A stretch of 64,000 nucleotides of DNA from an uncultured Pelagibacteraceae bacterium (lineage in GTDB: Bacteria > Pseudomonadota > Alphaproteobacteria > Pelagibacterales > Pelagibacteraceae). The notes under the pieces are model-generated. The model was not told where the DNA came from. It did no database searches and worked only from the letters and a program-made list of their open reading frames with translations. Shown here piece by piece: positions 26,639 through 37,219 of the stretch. The DNA lies in contig CACLBB010000006.1 in the NCBI GenBank assembly GCA_902605035.1, positions 1 through 64,000 of the forward strand. Direction: 5' to 3'. The translations under genes were made by a program, and so were the position numbers. Position 1 is the stretch's first letter; every line of letters starts with the position of its first letter.

Positions 26639-28232
26639 TCAAATTTGCAGGGGCTTTCTCCTTATAAAGCTTGTAATCTAAACTATCTATAAGTGCTTTA
26701 AATGATGCTTCGATAATATTTGGTGATACACCTACAGTAAACCAGCTTACTCCAGTTTTATCTGTACTCTCTATTAGAACTCTTGTTGTTGCTCCTGTTC
26801 CTGTATTTAAGATTCTAACTTTATAATCTAATAATTTAAGATCCGAAAAAAAGTTTGAATATTTTTTTACTTTATTTAGATTTGATCTAATGGCATTATC
26901 AAGTGCATTAACTGGTCCATTTCCCTCACCATTGCATTCAATCTTTTTTCCATCTATTAAAAAAACAACATTTGCTTTTGTTTGTATTCTTTCTGATTTA
27001 GATACATTAACATTGTAACTTTGTACTTTTAAGTAATCAGGAACTTTTCCTAAAAGTCTATTTGCTAAAAGTTCAAAAGATGCATCTGCGCCATCATAAG
27101 AATAGCCACTGAACTCTCTATCCTTCACTTCGTCTAAAATTTTTTGAACTTTGGGATCTTTAGAATCAATCGTCACTCCATATTTTTCTAATCTTGATAA
27201 AATATTCGATCTTCCCGCTTGGTTAGAAACTATTATATTTCTATGATTTCCAATGAGTTTAGGGTCAACATGCTCATATGTTTTAGGATCTTTTTGGACA
27301 GCAGATACATGCAGGCCACCCTTATGCGAAAAAGCAGAAGCTCCGACATAGGCCATGTTTTTATTGGGTTTTCTATTTAAAATTTCATCTAAAAGTCTTG
27401 AACATTCAGTTAGTGAAGAAAGTTTATCTTTTTTAATATTTACTTCAAACTTATCGCTAAAAGATTTTTTCAAAAATAGTGTTGGTATTATCGACATTAA
27501 ATTTGCATTACCACATCTTTCTCCTAAACCATTAATTGTTCCTTGAATTTGTCTAGCTCCAGATTGAATTGCTGCTAAAGAATTTGCTACCGCATTCTCA
27601 GTGTCATTGTGCGCATGTATCCCAAGATTTTTACCAGGAATTACTTTTGTAACTTTTGAAACAATTTCACTTACTTCGTGCGGTAAAGTCCCTCCATTAG
27701 TGTCGCATAAAACTAGCCATCTGGCACCAGCATTATAAGCTTGTTTTAAACAATCTAAAGCATAATCAGGATTCGCTTTATATCCATCGAAAAAATGCTC
27801 TGCATCAAACAGAAATTCTTTTTTATTTTTTACAAAATGTTTAGCAGTTTCTTTAATATTTTCTAAATTTTCATCTTTTTTAATACCCAGAGCAATTTTG
27901 ACATGAAAATCCCAAGCTTTACCAACCACACAAACTGCTGGCGTATTAGCATTAATTAATGATGCTAAGCCAGGATCGTTATCTGCGCTTCTTCCTGTTT
28001 TTTTGGTCATTCCAAAGGCAGTAAAAATACTTTTATTCAGTTTAGGAGGAGTTGAAAAAAAATTTGTATCAACAGGGTTAGCGCCTGGCCAACCACCTTC
28101 GATATAATCGACTCCTATTTGAGATAAAACACTTGCAATTTTATTTTTATCTTCGATCGAAAAATCAACCCCTTCAGTTTGAGCTCCATCTCTTAAGGTG
28201 GTATCAAATATATATATTTTTTCTTTTTTCAT
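26628..28232 (-). CDS. cimA: Citramalate synthase
   Basis: A 534-residue enzyme of the isopropylmalate synthase family. DTTLRDGAQTEGVDFSIEDK is the TIM-barrel opening with DGxQ, GIHAHNDTENAVANSLAAI carries the HxH metal site, and GLGERCGNANL follows. The C-terminal regulatory domain (VRILNTGTGATTRVLIES) is present. This longer form matches the CimA/LeuA-like subfamily that condenses pyruvate with acetyl-CoA toward isoleucine, rather than classical LeuA. The start is the ATG at 28232 (MKKEKIYIFDTTLRDG), which gives an ATGA overlap with cysS. Confidence 0.87.
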   Translation of the reverse strand: MKKEKIYIFDTTLRDGAQTEGVDFSIEDKNKIASVLSQIGVDYIEGGWPGANPVDTNFFSTPPKLNKSIFTAFGMTKKTGRSADNDPGLASLINANTPAVCVVGKAWDFHVKIALGIKKDENLENIKETAKHFVKNKKEFLFDAEHFFDGYKANPDYALDCLKQAYNAGARWLVLCDTNGGTLPHEVSEIVSKVTKVIPGKNLGIHAHNDTENAVANSLAAIQSGARQIQGTINGLGERCGNANLMSIIPTLFLKKSFSDKFEVNIKKDKLSSLTECSRLLDEILNRKPNKNMAYVGASAFSHKGGLHVSAVQKDPKTYEHVDPKLIGNHRNIIVSNQAGRSNILSRLEKYGVTIDSKDPKVQKILDEVKDREFSGYSYDGADASFELLANRLLGKVPDYLKVQSYNVNVSKSERIQTKANVVFLIDGKKIECNGEGNGPVNALDNAIRSNLNKVKKYSNFFSDLKLLDYKVRILNTGTGATTRVLIESTDKTGVSWFTVGVSPNIIEASFKALIDSLDYKLYKEKAPANLNEK

Positions 28233-29578
28233 TTTAATTTCCAAATAGTTTTGCCTTTTTGGTCTTCAATTACTATTCCTTGAGCACTAAGTTCATTTCT
28301 AATTTTATCCGCTAGTTTAAAATCTCCATTTTTTTTGGCATTATTTCTTTCTTCAATTTTTTTAACTATATAGCTTTCAGATATATTTATTTTTTTCTTT
28401 TTTATATTATCCCATTTATTCTTATTAATATTAAATAGACCTATAAATCTACAAGCCTTATTAAATAGTATTTTTTTATTTAGGTCGCCTGAATTAGCAG
28501 CATTATAAAGCTCATGAATTTTAGCTATAAATGCTGGTGTATTAAGATCGTCAAGTAAAGTTTCAAGTAATTCAATATTATTCTCATCCTTTATATCTTC
28601 ATATAAGTTGTACCATTTATCCAAAACATTTTTTTGATTTTTTAAAAGTTCATCGTTCCAATCTAATGGTTGACTATAATGTGCACTTAAAAGTGCTAAC
28701 CTCACAACTTGACCAGAATATTTATTAACTGCGCTAGTAATACTAATTATGTTGCCTAAAGATTTTGACATTTTTTCATTATTAATTGTAACAAATCCAT
28801 TGTGTACCCAATAATTTGCAAAATTCTCATTGTTATTATTTGAGCAAGATTGAGCTATTTCATTTTCATGATGAGGAAAAATTAAATCTAGCCCTCCTCC
28901 ATGAATATCAAAATTTTTTCCTAAATATTTTTCACTCATAACAGAACATTCTAAATGCCAACCTGGCCTACCCCTTCCCCAAGGAGAGTCCCAACCAGGA
29001 TCATTTTCTTCGGAGGGTTTCCATAGAACAAAGTCCATAGGATTTTTTTTAAGGTTTGAAACTTCAACTCTACTTCCAGCCTTAAGTTGATCTAAATTTT
29101 TATTTGAGAGTTTTCCATAATTTTTAAAAGATGAGATAGAAAAGAAAACATGCCCCTGGTTCTCATAGGCAAATCCTTTTTTTATTAATGAAGAAGACAT
29201 TTCTATCATACCTTTGATATGATCAGTTGCTTTAGGTTCAGCCGTTGGTTTCAAACAATTTAAACTTTCACAATTTTCATGAAAAGTTTTAGTTATATCG
29301 TTAGTAATTTCACTTATTGTTTTTTTATTTTTTTTTGCTGAGTCAATAATTTTATCGTCAATATCTGTTATATTTCTAATATAATGTACATTAGATCCAT
29401 AAATTAATTTTAAAACTCTAAAAAGAACATCAAAGACAACTAAGCTACGCGCGTTCCCTACATGTGGTTCATCATAAACTGTAGGTCCACAAGCGTATAA
29501 AGAAATTTTTTTGGGATCAATTGGTTTAAAAATTTCTTTTTTTCTCGTTAAGGAATTTGTTAATTGAAGATTATTCAT
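28229..29578 (-). CDS. cysS: Cysteinyl-tRNA synthetase
   Basis: A 449-residue class I synthetase that charges tRNA-Cys. Visible are YACGPTVYDEPHVGNARSLVVFDVLFR (zinc cysteine and HVGN form of HIGH), WHLECSVMSEKYLG, IHGGGLDLIFPHHENEIAQS and the KMSKSLGN loop. The C-terminal domain is shortened relative to E. coli. It overlaps nadE by eight bases and cimA by four. Confidence 0.96.
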   Translation of the reverse strand: MNNLQLTNSLTRKKEIFKPIDPKKISLYACGPTVYDEPHVGNARSLVVFDVLFRVLKLIYGSNVHYIRNITDIDDKIIDSAKKNKKTISEITNDITKTFHENCESLNCLKPTAEPKATDHIKGMIEMSSSLIKKGFAYENQGHVFFSISSFKNYGKLSNKNLDQLKAGSRVEVSNLKKNPMDFVLWKPSEENDPGWDSPWGRGRPGWHLECSVMSEKYLGKNFDIHGGGLDLIFPHHENEIAQSCSNNNNENFANYWVHNGFVTINNEKMSKSLGNIISITSAVNKYSGQVVRLALLSAHYSQPLDWNDELLKNQKNVLDKWYNLYEDIKDENNIELLETLLDDLNTPAFIAKIHELYNAANSGDLNKKILFNKACRFIGLFNINKNKWDNIKKKKINISESYIVKKIEERNNAKKNGDFKLADKIRNELSAQGIVIEDQKGKTIWKLK

Positions 29579-30308
29579 TAAATGTACAAACTGGTATCGG
29601 TTTCATTTTGTGTAAATTCTTTTCTCTTATCTTTAAATATTTTTGGTAATTAGGATCGTTTTTATCTACCATAGCTTTTTCTAGATCTTCATAAGTCATT
29701 CCAAGTTGTTGAACATCGTTTCTACCATCATCCCATAATCCATCTGTAGGTGGAGTATTGATAATTTTTTCAGAAATACCTAAATGTCTTCCCAGTTCCC
29801 AAACTTGTGTCTTTGTACAATCCGCTATAGGAGATATATCTACCCCACCATCGCCATATTTAGTATAAAAGCCAACGCCAAAATCTTCAACTTTATTTCC
29901 AGTTCCTACTACTATTCCAGAATTAGCTGAAGCAACCTGATATAAAGTTGCCATCCTTAACCTTGCTCTTGAATTAGCGTATCCATGCTCATTATCAAAT
30001 TTATTTAAAACTTGAGAAAATGAATTAAAGATTTTATCCATTTCAACTAAGTGGTGCTCCACATTATTGAACTTATCTTTTAACCATTTAGCATGTGTTA
30101 AGCTTAAATCATGTTGAGATTTAATTTGTTTGATTGGCATTGTTAACACAATTGTTTTACGTCCAGTGCTTGCACATAAAGTACTAACCACGGAAGAGTC
30201 GATTCCCCCTGAGATGCCTACAATTAAAGATTTCGGCTTATATGATGCCGAATCACAATAATTATTTATCCATTCAGTTATTATATTTGCTCTTTTTTTT
30301 ACATCCAT
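29571..30308 (-). CDS. nadE: NAD synthetase, ammonia-dependent
   Basis: A 245-residue synthetase that converts deamido-NAD to NAD. The ATP pyrophosphatase loop is VGISGGIDSSVVSTL; also visible are GTGNKVEDFGVGFYTKYGDGGVDISPIADCTKTQVWELG and PTDGLWDDGRNDVQQLGM. No glutaminase (nitrilase) domain is present, so ammonia or a separate glutaminase must supply nitrogen. First gene of the nadE-cysS-cimA-trmJ run, all overlapping by 4-11 nt. Confidence 0.95.
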   Translation of the reverse strand: MDVKKRANIITEWINNYCDSASYKPKSLIVGISGGIDSSVVSTLCASTGRKTIVLTMPIKQIKSQHDLSLTHAKWLKDKFNNVEHHLVEMDKIFNSFSQVLNKFDNEHGYANSRARLRMATLYQVASANSGIVVGTGNKVEDFGVGFYTKYGDGGVDISPIADCTKTQVWELGRHLGISEKIINTPPTDGLWDDGRNDVQQLGMTYEDLEKAMVDKNDPNYQKYLKIREKNLHKMKPIPVCTFNE

Positions 30309-30360
30309 AATTAATACTTACCTTCTTTTTAAGGTTCGTTCTTAATAATTACAATAATTA

Positions 30361-31737
30361 TTAAGACGCGGCTTGAATAATTTTTTTTGAATATTTAGAG
30401 TTTTTCTTTATTTCTTCGGAAATTAAGAAGGCTAGCTCTAAGGCCTGATCGGCATTCAATCTAGGATCGCAATGAGTTCTATATCTATTAGAAAGATCAT
30501 TTTCGGATATTTTTTGGGCACCACCAGTACATTCTGTAACATCCTGACCAGTCATTTCTACATGTAAACCGCCAGCATAGCTTCCTTCTGTTTGATTAAC
30601 TGCAAAGAAACTCTTTACTTCTTTTAAAACGCTATCAAATGGCCTTGTTTTAAATCCAGTAGCTGCCTTAATTGTATTTCCATGCATAGGGTCACATGAC
30701 CAGATAACATTTAATCCTTCTTTTTTTACTGCTTTAATTAACTTAGGCAAATATTTTTCAACATTGTTGGCACCAAATCTTGAAATAAGTGTCATTCTTC
30801 CTGGGTCATTATCAGGATTTAAGATATTACAAAGTTTTATAAGTTCATCTGGTTTTAACGTTGGTCCACATTTTAAACCTAAAGGATTTTTAATACCCCT
30901 ACAAAATTCAACATGCGCTCCATCTAGTTGTCTAGTTCTATCTCCAATCCAAACAAAGTGAGCAGATGTATCGTGGTATTCTCCAGTAGTCGAATCTACC
31001 CTGGTCATAGCTTCTTCAAAAGGTAATAATAATGCTTCATGTGAAGTATAAAAATTTACTGTTCTAAGTCTTCTGTTATTATCAGAATTTATACCGCATG
31101 CTTCCATAAAAGCTAAAGCGTCACTAATTTTATCTTCGATCTCTTTATATTTTCCTTTTGTTTTGTCTTTAATAAATCCTAAATTCCATAAATGAACTTG
31201 CCTTAAATCAGCAAAACCTCCTTGAGAAAAAGCTCTTAATAAATTTAATGTAGATGCAGACTGAGAATAAGCTCGAAACAATCTTTTGGCATCAGGCACT
31301 CTTGCTTTCTCAGTAAATTCCATACCGTTAATATTGTCACCTAAATAACTTGGTAACTCTTGACCATTTTTCTTTTCAGTCGGTGCACTTCTTGGTTTAG
31401 AAAATTGTCCAGCTATTCTTCCAATTTTTACGACAGGCACACAAGCCGAAACAGTTAAAACTAGAGACATTTGTAAAATAACTTTTAAAGTATCCCTGAT
31501 ATTATCAGGATGAAATTCAGCAAAACTTTCAGCACAATCTCCTCCTTGTAATAAGAACGCTCTTCCATCTACTACATCTGCTAAAGATTTCTTTAACGAT
31601 CTTGTTTCTCCAGCAAATACTAGTGGTGGATATTTCTTCACTTTACTTAACACTAAATCTAACTCTTTTTTATCTTGATAGATCGGTAAGTGTTTTGCAG
31701 GGTACTTCATCCAGCTATTTAAATTCCATTTTTTCAT
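30361..31737 (-). CDS. DAHP synthase, class II
   Basis: A 458-residue enzyme for the first step of aromatic amino acid synthesis (PEP plus erythrose 4-phosphate). [20 protein letters not shown] is the standard class II start, so I trim the track ORF from 31911 to the ATG at 31737. Class II signatures are [75 protein letters not shown] and [15 protein letters not shown]. It is divergent from pgl, with 82 bp between start codons. Confidence 0.95.
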   Translation of the reverse strand: MKKWNLNSWMKYPAKHLPIYQDKKELDLVLSKVKKYPPLVFAGETRSLKKSLADVVDGRAFLLQGGDCAESFAEFHPDNIRDTLKVILQMSLVLTVSACVPVVKIGRIAGQFSKPRSAPTEKKNGQELPSYLGDNINGMEFTEKARVPDAKRLFRAYSQSASTLNLLRAFSQGGFADLRQVHLWNLGFIKDKTKGKYKEIEDKISDALAFMEACGINSDNNRRLRTVNFYTSHEALLLPFEEAMTRVDSTTGEYHDTSAHFVWIGDRTRQLDGAHVEFCRGIKNPLGLKCGPTLKPDELIKLCNILNPDNDPGRMTLISRFGANNVEKYLPKLIKAVKKEGLNVIWSCDPMHGNTIKAATGFKTRPFDSVLKEVKSFFAVNQTEGSYAGGLHVEMTGQDVTECTGGAQKISENDLSNRYRTHCDPRLNADQALELAFLISEEIKKNSKYSKKIIQAAS

Positions 31738-31819
31738 TTTCAACCTGTGATATATATATATTGGTATTAATAAATTTCCAAGATAGTTTTTATTAAAAAC
31801 TATTAAAAAAGTAAGATTT

Positions 31820-32491
31820 ATGAGATTTGTAAGAAAAACTAAGGAAAAATTACTAATAAAATCTCTAATAAGAGAATTTAAGAATATTGCTAATAAGAAG
31901 ATTAAACGCAAAAAAAGATTTAGTTTCGTTTTAACTGGAGGACCTAGTCCTGTTAATTTATATAAATCGTTATCTAAGGAAAAAATTGAATGGGGAAATA
32001 TAGATTTTTTTTGGGGCGACGAGAGATTAGTTCAAAAAAATTCTAAGTTTTCAAATTATAAACTTGCAAAAAACAATCTACTTAAAGATGTTAAGATAAG
32101 TAAAAAACAAATATTTTCAGTAGATATAATACAAAATTCAGTTTCGTTATCCTCACAACTCTATTCAAAAAAGATAAAAAAATATTTTAAATATAAAAAA
32201 GTAGTTTTTGACCTCGTTTTGCTTGGAATGGGAAATGATGGTCATATTGCATCTATTTTTCCAGAAAATTTAGATTTAAAGTCAAATAAAATTACTAAGT
32301 ACGTTTTAAGAAAAGATTTTAAGAGAATATCTTTGAATATGAAAATAATAAATAACTCAAAAAATATATTTCTTTGGTTAAATAATAAAAAAAAAAGTAA
32401 AATATTTAAGTCACTTAAAGAGTACAAAAAAAAACATGTTCCAGTTAATTTTTTAAACTATAAAAAAACAACAGTTTTTTCGTTAACTTAG
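31820..32491 (+). CDS. pgl: 6-phosphogluconolactonase
   Basis: A 223-residue, very lysine-rich protein of the glucosamine-6-phosphate isomerase/6-phosphogluconolactonase family. Motifs are [37 protein letters not shown] and [20 protein letters not shown], matching lactonases rather than NagB. It hydrolyses 6-phosphogluconolactone in the pentose phosphate or Entner-Doudoroff route. No zwf or edd is adjacent. It ends three bases from the glmS stop on the other strand. Confidence 0.87.
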   Translation: MRFVRKTKEKLLIKSLIREFKNIANKKIKRKKRFSFVLTGGPSPVNLYKSLSKEKIEWGNIDFFWGDERLVQKNSKFSNYKLAKNNLLKDVKISKKQIFSVDIIQNSVSLSSQLYSKKIKKYFKYKKVVFDLVLLGMGNDGHIASIFPENLDLKSNKITKYVLRKDFKRISLNMKIINNSKNIFLWLNNKKKSKIFKSLKEYKKKHVPVNFLNYKKTTVFSLT

Positions 32492-32494
32492 TTT

Positions 32495-34312
32495 TTATTC
32501 AACGGTAACCGATTTTGCTAAATTTCTTGGTTTATCGATGTCGCAATCTTTTAATAATGCAACATGATATGCTAGTAATTGTAATGGAATTGTCAGCACT
32601 ATTGGAGAAAGAAGATTTCCAATAGATGGCATTCTTATTCCAAATCTAATATTTTCATTGATTAACTCTTTTTTATGATCAGTGATAAACAAGATTTTTC
32701 CTCCTCTGGCTATTACTTCTTGCATATTTGAAAGAGTTTTTTCAAAATATTTATCTTTGGGAGCAATTACAATTACAGGTAATCCTTCCTCTATTAAAGC
32801 TAGAGGTCCATGTTTCATCTCTCCAGCTGGGTAACCCTCAGCATGTAAATATGACAATTCTTTTAATTTAAGGGCACCTTCAAGAGCTATTGGAAAAGAC
32901 AATCCTCTTCCTAAAAACATTGATCCTTTGGCATCTAGAAATTCTTTTGCCATGAGTTGAATACTATTTTCTACTTTCAAACTTTTTTCAATTGCCTCGG
33001 GCAACTTTTCTAAATTTGATAAATTCATCTTAAAAGTTGAATGATCAATATCTTTCCTAACTTTGGCAAGTTTTAAACAAAGAATAAAAAGGACTATCAT
33101 TTGCCCCAAAAAAGCTTTTGTAGATGCCACACCAATTTCTGGTCCTGCATGTATAGGTAATACCCAGTTTGAATTTCGCGCTATTGTACTTTCAACTGAA
33201 TTCACTACTGAGCATGTTTTCATATTATTTTTATTACAAATATCTAAAGCTGCAGCAGTATCTGCAGTTTCACCAGACTGCGATACAAAAATATATAAAT
33301 TATTTGTATCAAACTTTAACTTTCTATATCTAAATTCGGAAGCTATATCTATTTCAACATCTATAGTTGTAAGTTCTTCAAACCAATATCTTGCCACCAA
33401 GCAGGAATGATAAGCTGTTCCACAGCCTATAAGAGTAATTTTTTTAATATTTGAAGGTAATATAGGAAAATTATAAATGTTTATATCTTTCTTTAAGCTA
33501 TCTGTATATTCATTTATACAGTTTTTTGCAGTGGTGGCTTGCTCAAAAATTTCTTTTGACATAAAATTTTTGTAATCACCTTTATTTGCAACATTTTGAT
33601 CATTAGTTAAGATATGTATTTTTTTATTAATTTTATTCTTATTTAAATCATAAAATTCAACTTTATCTTTGGATAAAACACAAAGATCACCATCATCTAA
33701 ATAAGAAATTTTATTTGTCATAGATTTAAGAGCATATGAGTCAGAGCCTAAGTAATTTTCATTATTTGAATATCCGACTGCTAGTGGACTTCCTCTTCTT
33801 GCTCCTATAATAATATCTTTAAAATTCTTGAATATTATTCCTAAAGCAAAACTACCTTTAAGTTGTTTCAAAGTATTACATACAGATTCTAAAGGCTGAC
33901 GTTCTTTTAACTGCTCTGTAATTAATAAAGTTATTACTTCTGTATCTGTCTGTGACTTAAATTTTATTCCTTTTGATTCTAACTTTTTTTTAAGATTATC
34001 CGAATTTTCTATAATCCCGTTGTGAACAACAGACACAATTTCTGTTGAATGAGGGTGTGCATTTGTAACATTTGGTATACCATGAGTAGCCCATCTTACA
34101 TGTCCAATCCCAATACTTCCATTAGATGGATTTTTAAATAACATCTTTTCTAATTGATCAACTCTACCAGAACATTTTTTTTCATCAATTTCGTTTTTAT
34201 TTAGTGTAGCTAGTCCAGCAGAGTCATAACCTCTATATTCTAATTTCTTTAATGAATTTATAATATTGCTAGATACTGCTTTGTTGCTTGCTATTCCTAT
34301 TATTCCGCACAT
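32495..34312 (-). CDS. glmS: Glucosamine-6-phosphate synthase
   Basis: A 605-residue enzyme making glucosamine 6-phosphate from fructose 6-phosphate and glutamine. The N-terminal glutaminase begins MCGIIGIAS with the nucleophile Cys2, followed by KLEYRGYDSAGLA and GHVRWATHGIP. The isomerase half has LIGCGTAYHSC, SQSGETADTAAALD, HAEGYPAGEMKHGPLALI and the C-terminal DIDKPRNLAKSVTVE. It overlaps the glmU-like gene upstream by one base (TAATG on the minus strand), giving a two-gene amino-sugar operon. Confidence 0.96.
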   Translation of the reverse strand: MCGIIGIASNKAVSSNIINSLKKLEYRGYDSAGLATLNKNEIDEKKCSGRVDQLEKMLFKNPSNGSIGIGHVRWATHGIPNVTNAHPHSTEIVSVVHNGIIENSDNLKKKLESKGIKFKSQTDTEVITLLITEQLKERQPLESVCNTLKQLKGSFALGIIFKNFKDIIIGARRGSPLAVGYSNNENYLGSDSYALKSMTNKISYLDDGDLCVLSKDKVEFYDLNKNKINKKIHILTNDQNVANKGDYKNFMSKEIFEQATTAKNCINEYTDSLKKDINIYNFPILPSNIKKITLIGCGTAYHSCLVARYWFEELTTIDVEIDIASEFRYRKLKFDTNNLYIFVSQSGETADTAAALDICNKNNMKTCSVVNSVESTIARNSNWVLPIHAGPEIGVASTKAFLGQMIVLFILCLKLAKVRKDIDHSTFKMNLSNLEKLPEAIEKSLKVENSIQLMAKEFLDAKGSMFLGRGLSFPIALEGALKLKELSYLHAEGYPAGEMKHGPLALIEEGLPVIVIAPKDKYFEKTLSNMQEVIARGGKILFITDHKKELINENIRFGIRMPSIGNLLSPIVLTIPLQLLAYHVALLKDCDIDKPRNLAKSVTVE

Positions 34313-34953
34313 TATTTTCTCTTTCTGTAATTTTTTACTTCAACTTGATTAGCTCTAGTTAGAACTAAGGTTTTCTTTTTAACATTTTTTGTAATTACTG
34401 AACCAGCTCCTATAACCGAGTCTTTTTCTAATCTTATTGGTGCTACTAAAGATGAATTTGAACCAACAAATACGTTGTCAGAAATTTTAGTTTTAAATTT
34501 ATTTTTACCATCATAATTGCAAGTAATTGTACCCGCACCTACATTTGAATTTTTCCCAATTGATGTATCTCCTATATATGAGAGGTGATTAACTTTTGAA
34601 TTTTTGTCTATTTTAGATTTTTTTGTCTCAACAAAATTTCCAACTTTTGAATTAGATCTTAAAAACGTACCAGGTCGTAACCTTGCATAAGGACCTACTA
34701 CAACATTTTTTTCAATTTTAGTTCCTTCAATGTGAGTAAAAGATTTTATATAACTATTATCGCCAATTTTTACTTTAGATCCAATTACAACGTACGGTTC
34801 TACCGTCACATTTTTTCCGAAAAAAGTATCTTTAGATAAAAAGATTGTTTCAGGAGCAATTAGGTTGACTCCCTTCTTTAAAGCTTTATTTCTTAAAAGC
34901 TCTTGTGAAAGCCTGTAAGAGTTGGCTTTTTTTAATTTATCATTTGTATTCAT
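34312..34953 (-). CDS. GlmU-like protein with acetyltransferase domain only
   Basis: This protein matches the C-terminal half of GlmU, the left-handed beta-helix that acetylates glucosamine 1-phosphate. It starts in the linker helix ([28 protein letters not shown]) and continues with [54 protein letters not shown] and [12 protein letters not shown], all typical. The N-terminal uridylyltransferase domain is missing; a separate sugar-nucleotide pyrophosphorylase would be needed. I take the ATG at 34953 (MNTNDKLKK) rather than the track start at 34995. There is no upstream frame that could restore the missing half: the next gene is on the other strand. Confidence 0.85.
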   Translation of the reverse strand: MNTNDKLKKANSYRLSQELLRNKALKKGVNLIAPETIFLSKDTFFGKNVTVEPYVVIGSKVKIGDNSYIKSFTHIEGTKIEKNVVVGPYARLRPGTFLRSNSKVGNFVETKKSKIDKNSKVNHLSYIGDTSIGKNSNVGAGTITCNYDGKNKFKTKISDNVFVGSNSSLVAPIRLEKDSVIGAGSVITKNVKKKTLVLTRANQVEVKNYRKRK

Positions 34954-35022
34954 AGAATTTTTCTTTACATTATTAATGTAACTGAAATAAGTCACAAAAT
35001 ATTTCTTTTTAATACTTTAAAA

Positions 35023-35685
35023 ATGACTCAAAATTTAACAATTTTATTCGATTTGGATGGAACAATCGTTAATACAGCACCAGATTTAATGGCTGCGCAT
35101 AATCATGTGATGAAAAAATTTGGATATGAAGAAAAAAAAATGGAGGACATTAAATCACTTGCTGGAAAAGGAGCGTGGGTAATGATGCAAAGATCATTTA
35201 AAGAAAAGATAAATGATGAAAATTTAAAAAAAAAAATGACAAAAGAATTCATAGATTATTATTCTAAAAATATTGACAGAAGTAGTAAACCAATAAACGG
35301 TCTTATTGACTTTCTTAAGTGGGCAAAATCAAAAAAAATAGTTATGGCTATTTGTACTAATAAACAGGAGAGACTTGCAAATGATCTATTAATAAAACTG
35401 GATCTTATGAAATATTTTGATTTTGTAGCAGGATCTGACACATTTGAATTTAATAAACCAGATGCTAGACATTTAACAAATGTTGTTGAAATATTAGAAG
35501 GTGATTTAAAAAAAACAATTATGGTAGGAGACAGTGAAGTTGATGAAATGGCTGCTATTAATGCCAAACTTCCTTTTATTTTAATAGAGGACGGGTACAC
35601 TGGCAAATCACCAAAGGAAATTAAACATCAGCACTTAATTAAAGATTTTATTAATTTCGATAAAATTATTAATAACTATCTATGA
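35023..35685 (+). CDS. HAD-family phosphatase (phosphoglycolate phosphatase-like)
   Basis: A 220-residue HAD hydrolase. Motif I is FDLDGTIVNTAPDLMAAH, motif II ICTNK, motif III lysine in NKPDARHL, and motif IV VGDSEVDEMAA. The cap domain is of the Gph type. The likely role is removal of phosphate from 2-phosphoglycolate or a similar small metabolite; specificity is inferred. It overlaps the LysE-type gene by four bases and is divergent from the glmU-like gene. Confidence 0.85.
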   Translation: MTQNLTILFDLDGTIVNTAPDLMAAHNHVMKKFGYEEKKMEDIKSLAGKGAWVMMQRSFKEKINDENLKKKMTKEFIDYYSKNIDRSSKPINGLIDFLKWAKSKKIVMAICTNKQERLANDLLIKLDLMKYFDFVAGSDTFEFNKPDARHLTNVVEILEGDLKKTIMVGDSEVDEMAAINAKLPFILIEDGYTGKSPKEIKHQHLIKDFINFDKIINNYL

Positions 35686-36281
35686 TTTCATTAGCTTTAT
35701 TATCGGCTTTATCGACATACTATTTTATAATGTTTGTTACACCTGGCCCTAATAATGCAATGTTAACCGCTTCTGCTATGAAGTATGGTTTTGTAAGAAC
35801 ACTTCCACATTTAATAGGAATACCAACCGGTCATATAATTCAAATATCTTTAGTTTGCTTAGGTTTAGGAAATTTATTTATTCAATTTCCAGAATTACAA
35901 TTCTATTTAAAGATTATGTGTTTTTTTTATTTACTATATTTGAGTTGGACAATACTAGGTTCTTTAAACTTTGCTAAAAAAAAAAGTGGAAGACCTTTAA
36001 AACTATACGAAGCTGCTTTATTTCAATTCATCAATCCTAAAGCATGGACCATTGCAGTAACGGTTGTATCTGCTTTTTTTCCAACTGAAGAAAATTTTTA
36101 TTTAGCTACTATATTTCTGACATCTACAGCAGTATTAATTTGCTTTCCATCTATATGCGTTTGGGCAATTTTTGGAAATAGTTTAAGAATTTATATTAAT
36201 AATGAAAAAATCAAAAAATTAATTGAGTATATTCTTGCTATACTATTAGTTATAACTGCTGTTTATATTTTAATTAAATAA
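35682..36281 (+). CDS. LysE/RhtB family amino-acid exporter
   Basis: A 199-residue membrane protein with about six hydrophobic helices. The family opening is FVTPGPNNAMLTASAMKYGFVRTLPHLIGIPTGHIIQ, and FQFINPKAWTIAVTVVSAF is the second conserved half. Such proteins export amino acids or related metabolites; the substrate here is unknown. It is coupled to the HAD phosphatase by a four-base overlap. Confidence 0.87.
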   Translation: MISLALLSALSTYYFIMFVTPGPNNAMLTASAMKYGFVRTLPHLIGIPTGHIIQISLVCLGLGNLFIQFPELQFYLKIMCFFYLLYLSWTILGSLNFAKKKSGRPLKLYEAALFQFINPKAWTIAVTVVSAFFPTEENFYLATIFLTSTAVLICFPSICVWAIFGNSLRIYINNEKIKKLIEYILAILLVITAVYILIK

Positions 36282-36322
36282 TCTTTGATTTTTATTCTTT
36301 GCTCTAATATATATCTGGTCAA

Positions 36323-37219
36323 ATGCATTTTACAAAAAAAACAGTTTCTGAAAAAAGATTAAGCTTTGTAAAAGAACTGCAATCAAAAAAATTATTGAGA
36401 TTTCCTGGTGCCTACAATCCTTTATGTGCAAAACTGATAGCTGAAATTGGTTTTGATGGAGTTTATGTTTCTGGAGGTGTTATGTCTAATGATTTAGGTT
36501 TACCTGATATAGGGCTTACGACTTTAGAACAAGTAAGCTATAGAAGTGGTCAAATATCAAGAGTGACTGATCTTCCTACAATCGTTGATATTGATACAGG
36601 TTTTGGGAATTGTAAAAAAACAATTGAGGAATTCGAGAGGAAAGGTTTAGCTGGTTGCCACTTGGAGGATCAAATTGCTGAGAAGAGATGTGGTCATTTA
36701 GATAATAAAGAACTTATTTCCAAAGAGGAAATGGTTAAAAAAATTAAAGATTGTGTAGGATCTAGAAAAGATAAAAATTTTTTAATTATTGCTAGAACAG
36801 ATGCAAATTCTGTAGAGGGTTTAGATAAAACTTTAGAACGAATAAAAGCTTACGAGAATGCAGGTGCAGATATGATTTTTCCTGAAGCGATGAAAGATGA
36901 AAGTGAATTTGAAAAAGTTAGAAAAGTTTCAAAAGGTTATTTGTTAGCAAATATGACAGAATTTGGTAAATCTAAATTATTAAATAAAACTCAATTAGAA
37001 AATCTTGGCTATAACTTAGTTATATATCCAGTTTCAACACAAAGACTTGCAATGCAAAATGTAGAGATAGGTTTAAAATCTATATTTAATGACGGTCATC
37101 AGAATAATGTCATAGACAAAATGCAAACTAGAAAAAGGTTGTACGAATTAGTAGAATATGAGAAGTACAATACACCAGGAAAAAAAATTACAGATTTTTC
37201 CACAGAAGGACATGAATAA
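36323..37219 (+). CDS. prpB: Methylisocitrate lyase
   Basis: A 298-residue lyase of the isocitrate lyase superfamily. It splits 2-methylisocitrate into pyruvate and succinate. Motifs are PGAYNPLCAKLIAEIGFDGVYVSGG, TIVDIDTGFGN, and HLEDQIAEKRCGHLDNKE with the catalytic KRCGH. It overlaps prpC by one base, which strongly supports methylcitrate-cycle use for propionyl-CoA. No prpD-like or aconitase gene lies in the window. Confidence 0.93.
   Translation: MHFTKKTVSEKRLSFVKELQSKKLLRFPGAYNPLCAKLIAEIGFDGVYVSGGVMSNDLGLPDIGLTTLEQVSYRSGQISRVTDLPTIVDIDTGFGNCKKTIEEFERKGLAGCHLEDQIAEKRCGHLDNKELISKEEMVKKIKDCVGSRKDKNFLIIARTDANSVEGLDKTLERIKAYENAGADMIFPEAMKDESEFEKVRKVSKGYLLANMTEFGKSKLLNKTQLENLGYNLVIYPVSTQRLAMQNVEIGLKSIFNDGHQNNVIDKMQTRKRLYELVEYEKYNTPGKKITDFSTEGHE

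Noticed and set aside
30342-30364. 10-bp AT-only palindrome at the end of the DAHP synthase gene
   Set aside because: AT-only stems are common here and there is no U tract, so it is not called a terminator.
31738-31911. N-terminal extension of the DAHP synthase ORF
   Set aside because: The class II enzyme begins MKKWNLNSW at 31737, and the extension overlaps pgl.
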